Source of the DNA: Gammaproteobacteria bacterium
GTDB lineage: Bacteria > Pseudomonadota > Gammaproteobacteria > SZUA-140
Direction: 5' to 3'
Length of the DNA stretch: 38,663 nucleotides
Assembly: GCA_026981935.1 (NCBI GenBank)
Contig: JALSIC010000094.1
Span: 1-38,663, forward strand
Positions 21,903-30,363 of the stretch are shown one piece after another. Position 1 is the stretch's first letter. Each line of letters begins with the position of its first letter. The notes beneath the pieces were generated by a model. The model was not told the DNA's origin. It saw only the letters and a list, made by a program, of their open reading frames with translations, and did no database searches. A program made the translations under genes and the position numbers.

Positions 21903-24900
21903 TCAATTGCTGCGCAGTTCCTGCCAGGAGAGGCGGCCCTCGTCGATGCTCAGTCCGGTATCGACGGTCTTCTGCACGATATTGCCGGTGCTGCCCGGTG
22001 TGTACTGGTTTTCACCCAGAAAATTGGATTCCGCGGGCAGTCCTTCGGTAAATCTTATGCCTGCCGGCGCTCTCATCGTGCCGCCATCGTCTACTCGATC
22101 ATCCTCGTCCACTTCGAAGTCGTTGTTGATATCGAAGACGGGATCCTCGGGTGTGCCGCCATTGACCTGGCGTACCACCATCAGCCAGCCGTCGCCGCCA
22201 TAGGTGCAGGGCGCCGTTTCCGGAATCAGGGTGTTGAAGAAGACATATTCGCCCCGTACCTTGGGGTTGGCCACTACCCGTTCTCCGCTGGTGAGGTCGA
22301 TATACCAGCCATCCTGGGTCTTGTAGTCCACCATGGTATCCGTGGTGATCCGATACGTGCTGGAGAACTGAGTGAGCGTCTGGGCCAGCAGGTCGCTGCG
22401 GGCGATGTTGCTCTTGCCATGGTCCCAGACGCCATAGAAGGACTGGGTCGAAGTGCTCAGGCGGTCACCGTCCACCAGGTACTGGCCTGTTCCGAAGAAC
22501 ACCATGATGTTGGGATCATTGGATCCCGTCACGTTGACCGTTTGCCTGGCGGCAACGGGCTTTGCCGTGATGGGCTGCCCCGGGGAGGAAAACAGCGGCT
22601 TGGGATTGGGGCCGGTCTTGTAGGCCACGTCCCAGCCGGCGCTGTTGCTGCTTGAGAGGTCGAAGACCCACAGATTGCCGTTGAGGTCCCCCGCGTAGGC
22701 ACGGTCTGCGGTGCCGTTGCCATCGAGATCGATGAGGTTGACCGTCGACAGGCCATCCACGGCCTTGGTGGTGATCTCGATATAATCGGTGCCCGGTGTC
22801 CAGGTGCCGTCCAGGCCACCTTCCAGGAACAGGATGAACAGCTTGGCTTCGCCATCGCCGGTGTCGTTGTAGCCGTTGCCGAAGACGGCGGCCCACTGGC
22901 CGTTGTTCATCAGAGCGATGGAGGGTTTGCTGTAGGTGTAGCCCAGGTCAGGATCGTCGTCGCTGCTGAACTCCCACAGAACGATGTCATCGGCCTTGCT
23001 GGACTTGAATTGCGCTGGATCGGTGACGTCCAGGGCAAACAGGGCGCGGCCGCCGCCGCGCAGGCCACCGATGAGAATGGTCCTCCAGCTCACTGACCCG
23101 CTGGGTGTGGTCTTGATGCGGACGTCGGAGACCGTGGGGCCGAGATCGACATAATAGCGGTGGATGTAGGCGGGATCCGTGAGATAGTGCAAGCCCCTGT
23201 CTGAGGCGCTGCTGAACAGGGCATGGGGGATGTAGGCCAGGATTTCCTCGCCATCGCTTTCCCGGAAGCCGTGGAGCATGCCATCGTTGGCGCCTATGTA
23301 GATGACGCCTTCCCTGTCTTTCCAGGCGGTCTTGAAGCCGGAATAGGCATCGCTGCCGGTGCCGAAGGGCGAGGCATCCGGATAACCCATCTGGGGCGGC
23401 CCTACATAGACCGGATTGGAGTGGACGATGTCGCCGAGGACACTGCTGCGGATGCGGAAATTGTAACCGGTGCCCTCGTTGGAGCGGTCGCCGCGCAGGT
23501 AGTCGATGCGTGCCTGACCCAGGCCGTCGGGCACGCCGCCCGGACCGGTGTTGAGATCATTCTTCTGGGCCGTGGACAGCGCGCTCAGGGTATCGAAAGG
23601 GATGCCCGCGCCTGTATCCTTGTTGAATGTGATGATGAACCGGGTGGCGGGATCCCTGGCATCCAGCATGCTGGATGCCTGCCAGTTGGGGGTGCTGGAG
23701 ACGGCGCCAGTGAGAGGGTCCAGGTCGTAGGAAAACAATTCTCCCTTCCAGGAAGATGAATTGAATTGCGCAAGATAAATAGCAGTTTCGGTGCCCAGTG
23801 TCGTTGAATTGAACGCCACGGCGGCAGCGCTGCTGATGCGGTCGGTCACATCAGCCAGGGCATCGCTCAATGCGCTGCTGAGTGATTCGGGGTCATGCGC
23901 GCTGAGAAACAGGCCGCGGCCGTTGTAGGCGGCATGCCACAGATCATCGATTCTTTGTGGGTTGCCCCATGCGGGATTGGGCCAAGTAAAGGCGGGATGG
24001 GTGGGGTCTGTGTCTGTTGGATCGCCGGGTGTTCTGGTGTCATCGGGATCCCGGGTACCGAACACACCGAAGGAGACGGTATAGGTGACCATGTGCTGAT
24101 GCGAGGCCTCGTCCACGCCCGGCGTCGTGGGCACATCGTCGGGCAAGCTGGGGGCCAAGTCACGCTCATAGTAATGCATGGCTATGTCGGCTAGCGTATT
24201 GCTGAAACTGTCGCCATAACTGCCGCCATCAAAGCTTGTATTGTTGTCCCCATCAGCATTGGGGCTGGAAAGATCAGGGGGTCCATCATTGTAATAGCCG
24301 TCGGTCATGACGATGGTGAAGTTTTGCTGGCACATGCCACCCTCGGAGGCCGGAAGAATGGGGCAGTTGGAGCCGCTGACACCAAAAAAATTACCGCTGT
24401 CGCATTCGAAGTAGCGTCCTATTCTGAGAAGGTCTCTGCGTAGTGGTGTTCCACCACCGGAATTTGTCCTGTAAATGCTGTCCATCACAGAACGTTTGTT
24501 TCCCGTTGCCGGGTCGCTGTTCATGGAGGCAACGGGGATGTTGACGTTGTTATTGTTATGCAAAGTTCCATAACCCACGCGGCCGAAGTTGATGTCCGAG
24601 ACGACCGCGCCGATGGCATTCTTGGCACTGTATTCGCGCTTCCGGTAATAGGTGAACCAGTTGGCGAAGTTCTGGATTTCCTCCTCATAGGTGCATATGG
24701 GCGCGGCGGCGCAGTCTGTACGCGCTGCACTTCCGGTATAAGTCGCTGGCGGGATGGGCGTCATGGGCGTGGATGTGTTGGTAATCTCCACCAGGGTATG
24801 GGCATCATCGGGATCGACGTTGCCGTTGCCATTGCTGTCCGTCCAGATGTAATAACGGGCGGGATAATAGTTAAGGACGGTGAAGATGCCGAAGCCAGGA

Positions 24901-25427
24901 TAATCCGTGTTGTAGTTGGTAAGGCTGGTCAAATCGATTGTGCCGGCACCAGGATCGTAAGGATCAATGAGGGCCGCTGTGGGCGGGCTGTCAGCAAAGG
25001 GGTTGCCATTGTTGTCCACTCCTTTCCAGGGCTTGTAGGTGACGGCAGGGTTATAATATACCTTGTTGTAATCAGAATTTCTGGCACGCCATATACCCAG
25101 GGCGGGAGGCGCCACGCCCATGTTGTTGATCATGTGCTCCTCGCTGGCCACGGTCCATAAAAAGTCATTGTCAGGTGCCGGCAGGGAGTAATAATAAGGC
25201 AGATTATCCAGATAGATGATGCCTTCATCTTCTGGCGTCATGAGTGTCCAGTCCATGCTGCCGGAGTCATCAGAGAGAAATACGATGTTGGGTTCCACCG
25301 AGGTGTTGAGATACAGTGGCGTCTGTGCGAGGGTACCCGGTGCGGCATTCATCTGCTTCGCCGTCAATACCATAATGAGGGCGATTGCAGAGGTGCTGAT
25401 GATTTGGAACGTCTTGTAATTGCTCAT
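21903..25427 (-). CDS. pilY1: Type IV pilus adhesin / assembly factor PilY1
   Basis: Large secreted pilus-tip protein that promotes pilus extension and adhesion. A signal peptide covers about residues 1-28. A von Willebrand A-like region follows, with a metal-site motif FLSDDSGSMDW near 50-60 and FTIVMTDGYYND further in. The C-terminal half is the PilC/PilY1 beta-propeller (from about 660: LGDIVHSNPVYVGPP, GANDGMLHGFRESDGEEI, WRTILIGGLRGGGRALFALDV, DLDGNGTADRAYAGDLNGNLWVFDL). Two EF-hand-like acidic loops are visible: DSNGNGNVDPDD near 198 and DINNDFEVDEDD near 1100. The start is the ATG at 25427, preceded by AGGAGA; length 1174 residues, similar to P. aeruginosa PilY1. It lies in the usual place between pilX and the pilY2-position gene. 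Confidence 0.95.
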   Translation of the reverse strand: MSNYKTFQIISTSAIALIMVLTAKQMNAAPGTLAQTPLYLNTSVEPNIVFLSDDSGSMDWTLMTPEDEGIIYLDNLPYYYSLPAPDNDFLWTVASEEHMINNMGVAPPALGIWRARNSDYNKVYYNPAVTYKPWKGVDNNGNPFADSPPTAALIDPYDPGAGTIDLTSLTNYNTDYPGFGIFTVLNYYPARYYIWTDSNGNGNVDPDDAHTLVEITNTSTPMTPIPPATYTGSAARTDCAAAPICTYEEEIQNFANWFTYYRKREYSAKNAIGAVVSDINFGRVGYGTLHNNNNVNIPVASMNSDPATGNKRSVMDSIYRTNSGGGTPLRRDLLRIGRYFECDSGNFFGVSGSNCPILPASEGGMCQQNFTIVMTDGYYNDGPPDLSSPNADGDNNTSFDGGSYGDSFSNTLADIAMHYYERDLAPSLPDDVPTTPGVDEASHQHMVTYTVSFGVFGTRDPDDTRTPGDPTDTDPTHPAFTWPNPAWGNPQRIDDLWHAAYNGRGLFLSAHDPESLSSALSDALADVTDRISSAAAVAFNSTTLGTETAIYLAQFNSSSWKGELFSYDLDPLTGAVSSTPNWQASSMLDARDPATRFIITFNKDTGAGIPFDTLSALSTAQKNDLNTGPGGVPDGLGQARIDYLRGDRSNEGTGYNFRIRSSVLGDIVHSNPVYVGPPQMGYPDASPFGTGSDAYSGFKTAWKDREGVIYIGANDGMLHGFRESDGEEILAYIPHALFSSASDRGLHYLTDPAYIHRYYVDLGPTVSDVRIKTTPSGSVSWRTILIGGLRGGGRALFALDVTDPAQFKSSKADDIVLWEFSSDDDPDLGYTYSKPSIALMNNGQWAAVFGNGYNDTGDGEAKLFILFLEGGLDGTWTPGTDYIEITTKAVDGLSTVNLIDLDGNGTADRAYAGDLNGNLWVFDLSSSNSAGWDVAYKTGPNPKPLFSSPGQPITAKPVAARQTVNVTGSNDPNIMVFFGTGQYLVDGDRLSTSTQSFYGVWDHGKSNIARSDLLAQTLTQFSSTYRITTDTMVDYKTQDGWYIDLTSGERVVANPKVRGEYVFFNTLIPETAPCTYGGDGWLMVVRQVNGGTPEDPVFDINNDFEVDEDDRVDDGGTMRAPAGIRFTEGLPAESNFLGENQYTPGSTGNIVQKTVDTGLSIDEGRLSWQELRSN

Positions 25428-25466
25428 GGCCACTCTCCTGGAGGATGGGGCGGTGACGAATCCTTT

Positions 25467-26081
25467 TTATATGCGTTTGGCATAATAGGTTTGGAGAATC
25501 ACAGTAGCCTCGTTTGTTCCCCCCGTGCCTCGGGCTGTGATGCGAAATGTAGTGAGTTCTCCGATGCCGGAAGAATCACCATAACCTGGTTTGATGTTGA
25601 TATCGTTGTTATCTGCTCTCATGGTGCCGACCAGTTCTATGATGTATTTGGGCTGTGCCTTGACGCCCTCAATGATGCCGGAATAGTTTCTGGCGGATAT
25701 CCAGACGGCACTGTCGAAATAGTCAGGGGGAGGGTTGGTTTCGGTGACCGGGGGATACAGGCCGGCAGTGCTGCCGTCGAATGCCGTGGTCGAGGTAATC
25801 CCGGTGTTGATGAATTCCTCCGCATCCTTCAATGCCGCCTCGGCAGCCTGGAAGGCAAGGTTGAGATCCCGGCTGTTGCCGGCCATTTTTTCCTCCAGGC
25901 CGGAAGTGCTCATGGACGTGATGCCGATGAGTGTCAGCACGATGAGGATCAGCAGGCTGACGATGAGCGTGGCCCCTTCCTGCCTGGATCGGCGCAGGGA
26001 TCGGGGCGCAGGCCGGGATGGAAATGGATGGGACAGCGGTAAGCGCGCAGCTGCATTGTCAAGTGGCATTGGCGTCAGCAT
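25467..26081 (-). CDS. pilX: Minor pilin PilX
   Basis: Prepilin-like protein of 204 residues. The typical PilX N-terminal segment is GATLIVSLLILIVLTLIGITSMSTSGLEEKMAGNSRDLNLAFQ-type sequence, in which the helix is followed by the diagnostic LEEKMAGN. It has an extended leader of about 36 residues before the helix, longer than usual, so an internal start is possible. The first ATG overlaps the pilW stop (TGATG), arguing for translational coupling from 26081. With PilV, PilW, PilE and PilY1 it is expected to form the pilus-priming complex in the inner membrane. Confidence 0.88.
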   Translation of the reverse strand: MLTPMPLDNAAARLPLSHPFPSRPAPRSLRRSRQEGATLIVSLLILIVLTLIGITSMSTSGLEEKMAGNSRDLNLAFQAAEAALKDAEEFINTGITSTTAFDGSTAGLYPPVTETNPPPDYFDSAVWISARNYSGIIEGVKAQPKYIIELVGTMRADNNDINIKPGYGDSSGIGELTTFRITARGTGGTNEATVILQTYYAKRI

Positions 26082-27139
26082 CAACCCATGCTCCTGTTTC
26101 TCAGCTTGACGGTAGTGGAGAAGATGCGGCGCAGGCGCCGGTCGTCCACGGGATCGTAAACCTCATCCAGCAGGGTGTAGTCCGATGTGTCGGCCTGGGT
26201 GTTGACCTCTTCCGGTGTCTGCAGCAGCATGGCAAAGCGCACCGATACCACGTTGGCAAAGTTCCCCACGTCGTCGGCATGCACATAACGGTTGGCGACA
26301 CCGTCTGCGTCCAGGTCCTCGCCATAGAGAATCTGCAGGTTTTCCACGCCCTCGACCAGTTCCTCGGTCTGGACATTGGCGCCCACCATGCGCTTGCGGA
26401 ACAGCGCGGGCACGCCCGCAGCATTGGTGCCGATGTAATAGGCGGTCTTGACAAGACTCATGACCATGGCATCTGCACCGTAGGCTTTGCTTAGTTTTGT
26501 GGTGGTGTTGACATTGCTCGCGTGGGCTATTGTTGTCGAGATCGCACCTTTTGATACGCTGGTGGCTGCGAAAATGTCAGAATTCATGCAATCACTGATG
26601 AGTAAGATATCACCAGTGGTGAACATGTCTGTGCTGGTGACTTGGATGTTGGCATTGTCAGAGAGCATATTCCCTCTCAGATTCAGGGATTCGTCAGTCG
26701 AGCCATACATGATGACGATGACATCCGTATCGCTTAGAACCTCGGCGCTGGTGAGCGTCTCCGTGGCGGTGAGCGTGACGGGCAGGCCGCTGTACTCGAA
26801 CCCGAGGAGCCCGTCGGTGCTGAAGTCCGAGATGCCGTCAGGCGTGCCGTCACCGTCCAGGTCCACGATGTTGTTGGGTATGATCCCGCTGCTGCATCCG
26901 GAATAACCGGCCATGCGCAGATCCTCGCTGAGGAACTGCGTGGCGAAGCGACCGTTTTCCTGCAGTCGCGCGGTGCCTTCCTGGATGCGGTACGTCTGTT
27001 TGCTGGACAGCATGATCTGGAGGACACCGGTGAGCAGCACCATGCTGATGGCAAGGGCGATCATGACCTCGACCAGGGTCATGCCCTGCTGGGGGCGAAG
27101 AGCAGCATTGCGGCAATTGAGGCGTCTGGGCGCTTTCAT
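26081..27139 (-). CDS. pilW: Minor pilin PilW
   Basis: Prepilin of 352 residues, a usual size for PilW. The prepilin site is QQG|MTLVEVMIALAISMVLLTGV, with Met at mature position 1 and Glu at position 5. After the helix comes the PilW-type segment SSKQTYRIQEGTARLQENGRFA and FLSEDLRMAGYSGCSSG. The C-terminal part reads VSVRFAMLLQTPEEVNT and RRIFSTTVKLRNR, as in other PilW proteins. The start overlaps the pilV stop (ATGA) and the stop overlaps pilX, so the three are tightly coupled. Confidence 0.92.
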   Translation of the reverse strand: MKAPRRLNCRNAALRPQQGMTLVEVMIALAISMVLLTGVLQIMLSSKQTYRIQEGTARLQENGRFATQFLSEDLRMAGYSGCSSGIIPNNIVDLDGDGTPDGISDFSTDGLLGFEYSGLPVTLTATETLTSAEVLSDTDVIVIMYGSTDESLNLRGNMLSDNANIQVTSTDMFTTGDILLISDCMNSDIFAATSVSKGAISTTIAHASNVNTTTKLSKAYGADAMVMSLVKTAYYIGTNAAGVPALFRKRMVGANVQTEELVEGVENLQILYGEDLDADGVANRYVHADDVGNFANVVSVRFAMLLQTPEEVNTQADTSDYTLLDEVYDPVDDRRLRRIFSTTVKLRNRSMG

Positions 27140-27621
27140 AGCACGGTCTCCACGGGAAGCTGGGTGGGTGGGAGCTCACCCCGTGTATCGTCCCACTGGA
27201 TGGTGACGGTGAAGCGGATCTCACTGCCGTTGATGGTGCGGCTGATGGATCCGTCCCCCGCGGGCAGCAGATCCTGCAGCTGCTGTTTCCATTCCGCCAG
27301 ATCGGCGGCAGCCAGGTCCGCGGGGGAGCAGTTTGCGGTGATCGCCGTGCATGAGGTGCCGCCGGCCTCAGCGTCGATGGCGATGTCATAGTTGCCCTGC
27401 CTCGCCATTTTCCGGTTCGCGCGCATGCGGTCGATGATGTCAGAGGCCAGCAGCGTGGCCTGGGAACGCAGGTAGGCGCTGTGATTGTACTTGAGCCCGG
27501 TGAGCTGCATGCCCGCGAGGCCCAGCAGGCCGATGGAGAGCACGACCACCGTGACCAGAATCTCTATCATCGAAAAACCCCGTGTTTGCGACAGCGGTTT
27601 TTTTGCTATGATGGATCGCAT
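27136..27621 (-). CDS. pilV: Minor pilin PilV
   Basis: Prepilin of 161 residues. The prepilin peptidase site is TRG|FSMIEILVTVVVLSIGLLGLAGMQ, followed by the PilV-typical YLRSQATLLASDIIDRMRANR. The mature domain holds Cys in GGTSCTAITANCSPADL. The frame is open further upstream, but the ATG at 27621 is preceded by AGGAG at good spacing and starts right before the leader. It begins 19 bp after the fimT/fimU stop and overlaps pilW by 4 bp. Confidence 0.92.
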   Translation of the reverse strand: MRSIIAKKPLSQTRGFSMIEILVTVVVLSIGLLGLAGMQLTGLKYNHSAYLRSQATLLASDIIDRMRANRKMARQGNYDIAIDAEAGGTSCTAITANCSPADLAAADLAEWKQQLQDLLPAGDGSISRTINGSEIRFTVTIQWDDTRGELPPTQLPVETVL

Positions 27622-27640
27622 GGGTATGGGCTCCTGTCTG

Positions 27641-28135
27641 CTAGCAGGCCGTGTACTTGGTGCTGCGAGGGCGTCCCGTGGCCGTGATGCTGATCTGCCG
27701 CCCCGGCACGCCTGAGTCGATGCACAGATTGAACGTCGTGGCTGTATTCCCGTTGAGCATGCCACGGGCGGTGTACTGGATGTTGGTGTTGCCTTCCTGA
27801 TTGACCAGCGTGCTTCCATCCAGGGCCGCATGCGCACGAAGCAGTTCGCCGGTGTTTGTGATCACGATGACCCAGCCATCCTGCCAGGGCGCTGCGCTGT
27901 TGCAGCTTGCCTGATTGTCGCTGCTGCAGACTGTGATATTGGTGCCGCGCTTGATGGCCTCGCTGCGCGCAAAGTTGAGCGCCGAGATGAAATCGTTGGT
28001 CTGCGATGCCAGCCGGTTGTCGCGGATGATGTTGATGAAGCTGGGCACGGCCAGCGAAGCCAGAATGGCCCCGATGAGCAGGACCATCATCAGCTCGATG
28101 AGCGTGAAACCTGTATGTGCCTTTTGCATGCTCAT
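27641..28135 (-). CDS. Minor pilin FimT/FimU (GspH family pseudopilin)
   Basis: First gene of the minor pilin operon. The prepilin site is HTG|FTLIELMMVLLIGAILASLAVPSF, followed by the GspH/FimT-type stretch LASQTNDFISALNFARSEAIKRG and a short Cys-containing beta domain (ITVCSSDNQASC, FNLCIDSG), ending in Cys. By position it corresponds to fimU of Pseudomonas, and by family it is GspH/FimT. I placed the start at the ATG at 28135 (164 residues); ATGs at 28150 and 28129 are also possible, and none has a strong ribosome binding site. It diverges from thiO; the 195-bp gap must hold both promoters, but I could not identify them with confidence. Confidence 0.88.
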   Translation of the reverse strand: MSMQKAHTGFTLIELMMVLLIGAILASLAVPSFINIIRDNRLASQTNDFISALNFARSEAIKRGTNITVCSSDNQASCNSAAPWQDGWVIVITNTGELLRAHAALDGSTLVNQEGNTNIQYTARGMLNGNTATTFNLCIDSGVPGRQISITATGRPRSTKYTAC

Positions 28136-28330
28136 GTTGATACCATCCATAATCCGGCCTGTCACCGATTTGCCGACAAACGGTTTGGGAATGCAGATGA
28201 ACGGTCTTTTCCTGCTTTTCCTGTCCGGCCGGTCCGCCAGAAGGAGCCGGGCCCGGACTTCTGATGTATCGGCAGTCCCCGAGAAAAAATCCAGTGCCAC
28301 AGCAGGGCGTGTGTGAAGGTCTTTCGGGAT

Positions 28331-29452
28331 ATGAAGAAAAGCGCAGATTGTCTCATCATCGGTGCCGGGCTCATCGGCATGCTGACGGCCCGCGAGCTTG
28401 CCCGGGCGGGCCTGCGCGTTCTGCTCCTGGACAGGGGGCGGGCCGGAGGTGAGTCGTCGTGGGCGGGTGGCGGCATTCTCTCTCCTCTCTATCCCTGGCG
28501 CTGTCACGCGCCTGTCACCGAGCTGGTTCGCTGGAGCCAGCGCCGTTATCCCGCATTGGCCGACGCCTTGTTCTCTGCCACGGGCGTGGATCCGCAGTGG
28601 ACCGCCAGCGGGCTGTTGATCCTGGAGCAGGGCGAGGCTGATGAGGCGCTGGCATGGGCGCGGTTGCACGATGTCGAGATGGAGAAAGTGGATGCCGCAG
28701 CCTGCCTGCGCCTGGAACCTGCCCTGGGAAGCGCCCCGGAGGGCGGGCTCTGGCTGCCCGGCGTGGCACAGATCCGCAATCCGCGCCTGATCGCGGCACT
28801 GAAGGACGATCTGGGGCGGCTTGGCGTGCTTTTGCACGAACACGAAGAGGTCCGGGAGCTGCATCGCGAAAACGGACGTGTCGTCGGTGCCCGTACCCGG
28901 GGAGGCATGGTCATAGAGGTTCCCCGTATCGTCATTGCCGGTGGCGCCTGGAGCAGCGCCTTGTTGCAGCACCTGGGCATCGATTTGCGTGTCTTTCCCG
29001 TGCGCGGACAGATGCTCCTGTTCCGCGGTGTTCCCGGGATGCTGCGCCGGATCGTGCTCGCCCATGGCCACTATGCGATTCCCCGCCGTGATGGACACAT
29101 TCTGGTGGGCAGCAGTGTGGAGGAGGCCGGCTTCGACAAGGCCGTGACGGCCGATGTGCGTGATGAACTCCTGGCGGCGGCCCGTGCCCTCGTCCCGGCC
29201 CTGGCCGATTGTCCGCTGGTGCGCCACTGGGCTGGCCTGCGCCCTGGCAGCAGGTCAGGCTTGCCTGTTATCGGTCCCGTGCCTGGAATCGAAGGCCTGT
29301 ATCTCAATACGGGCCATTTCCGCAACGGCGTGGTGCTGGGTCCGGCCAGCGCCCGCCTGCTGGCGGACCTGATCCTGGCGCGAACGCCGGTTGTCGAGCC
29401 GGCGCCCTTTGCCGTCGCACACCAGGCGGAGTTCGCCGCGGACTTTCTATAG
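28331..29452 (+). CDS. thiO: Glycine oxidase ThiO
   Basis: FAD-dependent D-amino-acid-oxidase family enzyme that oxidises glycine to iminoglycine for the thiazole ring of thiamine. The dinucleotide-binding motif LIIGAGLIGMLTARELARAG is at the N terminus, followed by GGESSWAGGGILSPLYPW, typical of ThiO. The C-terminal FAD contacts are HYAIPRRDGHILVGSSVEEAGFD and AGLRPGSRSGLPVIGPVPG with TGHFRNGVVLGPASARLLADL. An alternative GTG start lies at 28313. Its placement next to fimT/U is the same as in P. aeruginosa. No THI-box riboswitch was seen upstream; other thiamine genes are not nearby. Confidence 0.9.
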   Translation: MKKSADCLIIGAGLIGMLTARELARAGLRVLLLDRGRAGGESSWAGGGILSPLYPWRCHAPVTELVRWSQRRYPALADALFSATGVDPQWTASGLLILEQGEADEALAWARLHDVEMEKVDAAACLRLEPALGSAPEGGLWLPGVAQIRNPRLIAALKDDLGRLGVLLHEHEEVRELHRENGRVVGARTRGGMVIEVPRIVIAGGAWSSALLQHLGIDLRVFPVRGQMLLFRGVPGMLRRIVLAHGHYAIPRRDGHILVGSSVEEAGFDKAVTADVRDELLAAARALVPALADCPLVRHWAGLRPGSRSGLPVIGPVPGIEGLYLNTGHFRNGVVLGPASARLLADLILARTPVVEPAPFAVAHQAEFAADFL

Positions 29453-29500
29453 GTATGATCTTGTAGTAGAATTTCCCGCCTTCAACCAGTCTCACCACCT

Positions 29501-29576
<76 letters not shown>

Positions 29577-29625
29577 CTCCCTCCGGAAACATTGCCTCAT
29601 GGCCACCAATGAGCACCTCGATCTT

Positions 29626-29820
29626 GTCATTTCGAGCGCAGCGGGAAATGACAGTATCCCTGTCATTCCGAGCGCAGCGAGGAATCTTGGGAGGCGGTGG
29701 GACAGGATTTCTCCCTTCGGTCGAAATGACAGGGAAGTGCGGTCGAAATGACACTTCTATGTCATTCCGAGCGCAGCGAGGAATCTGAAACCGCCGACAC
29801 GCGGCTTCTTCCTTCGGCCG
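29626..29820. repeat. Cluster of GTCATT/AATGAC palindromic repeats
   Basis: Several copies of a short repeat whose left end is GTCATTYCGAGCGCAGCG and whose right end is CTTCGGTCGAAATGAC. A full unit (69 bp) is 29662-29730, with partial units before and after (29626-29652, 29741-29751 and from 29761). The outer ends are inverted to each other. The same family appears at 34713-35039. It encodes nothing credible. The remaining gap to 30063 shows no gene and no clear signal. Confidence 0.85.
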
Positions 29821-30063
29821 GGTTAATATTTTCGTGGTGCCGGTCCTGCGGGCCTTTATCCCGCCCCTGATCCCCCGATATTGGGTACCTGCTGGCAGGC
29901 ATGAGGGTTTCCCGGTATCTTCGGAAGCGTTTCACGGCCGCGGGTTCCTCCTGCAGTGTTGGACGCTGCATCGGCGTGGTGGGGGGGATTGCCCATGGCG
30001 AGGGGGGCGCATGGCGCTGAATACGGGCACATGATCGGGGTCAAAGCGATGGAGGAGATGGCG

Positions 30064-30357
30064 ATGAAGAAAAAAGATCTGCCGGCGGCTGCAGGCATAC
30101 TGATCGTGGTATCCCTCATGGGATGGGTCGTGGCCGATTCGAATGCGGGTGAGGGCAGGAAACAGGCGGCTGAGGAGACGCGCATCACCAGGACTGCACC
30201 CCATGGCAACGCGGAAAGCCTGCCTGAGCACCGCTTTGAGAGTCGGGCGGACAGGGAGAGAAAATACCGGAGCTGCCTCTTTACCTATCTGCCCCGCATG
30301 GGCAGTGACGTGGCAGCCGAGATCATCCGCGATGCATGCAAGGCGGAATATCTGTAG
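30064..30357 (+). CDS. Small exported protein of unknown function with two cysteines
   Basis: A 97-residue protein starting MKKKDLPAAAGILIVVSLMG, i.e. a signal peptide or N-terminal anchor. A low-complexity middle is followed by a C-terminal module YRSCLFTYLPRMGSDVAAEIIRDACKAEY. The spacing of its two Cys and the helix between them resemble small bacterial Cys-motif proteins (CxxxYLPxxxSDxAAxxIxxAC), for which I know no function. An ideal GGAGG ribosome binding site eight bases before the ATG at 30064 supports expression. It ends six bases before the convergent glycosyltransferase gene. Confidence 0.68.
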   Translation: MKKKDLPAAAGILIVVSLMGWVVADSNAGEGRKQAAEETRITRTAPHGNAESLPEHRFESRADRERKYRSCLFTYLPRMGSDVAAEIIRDACKAEYL

Positions 30358-30363
30358 GCAGCT

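Noticed and set aside
28136-28312. Sigma-54 promoter for the minor pilin operon
   Set aside because: A TGGCAC is present on the minus strand, but no GC-containing -12 element lies at the required spacing.
29821-30063. Riboswitch or small RNA before the small exported gene
   Set aside because: Some GC-rich stems can be drawn, but no known motif and no terminator-like signal could be supported.
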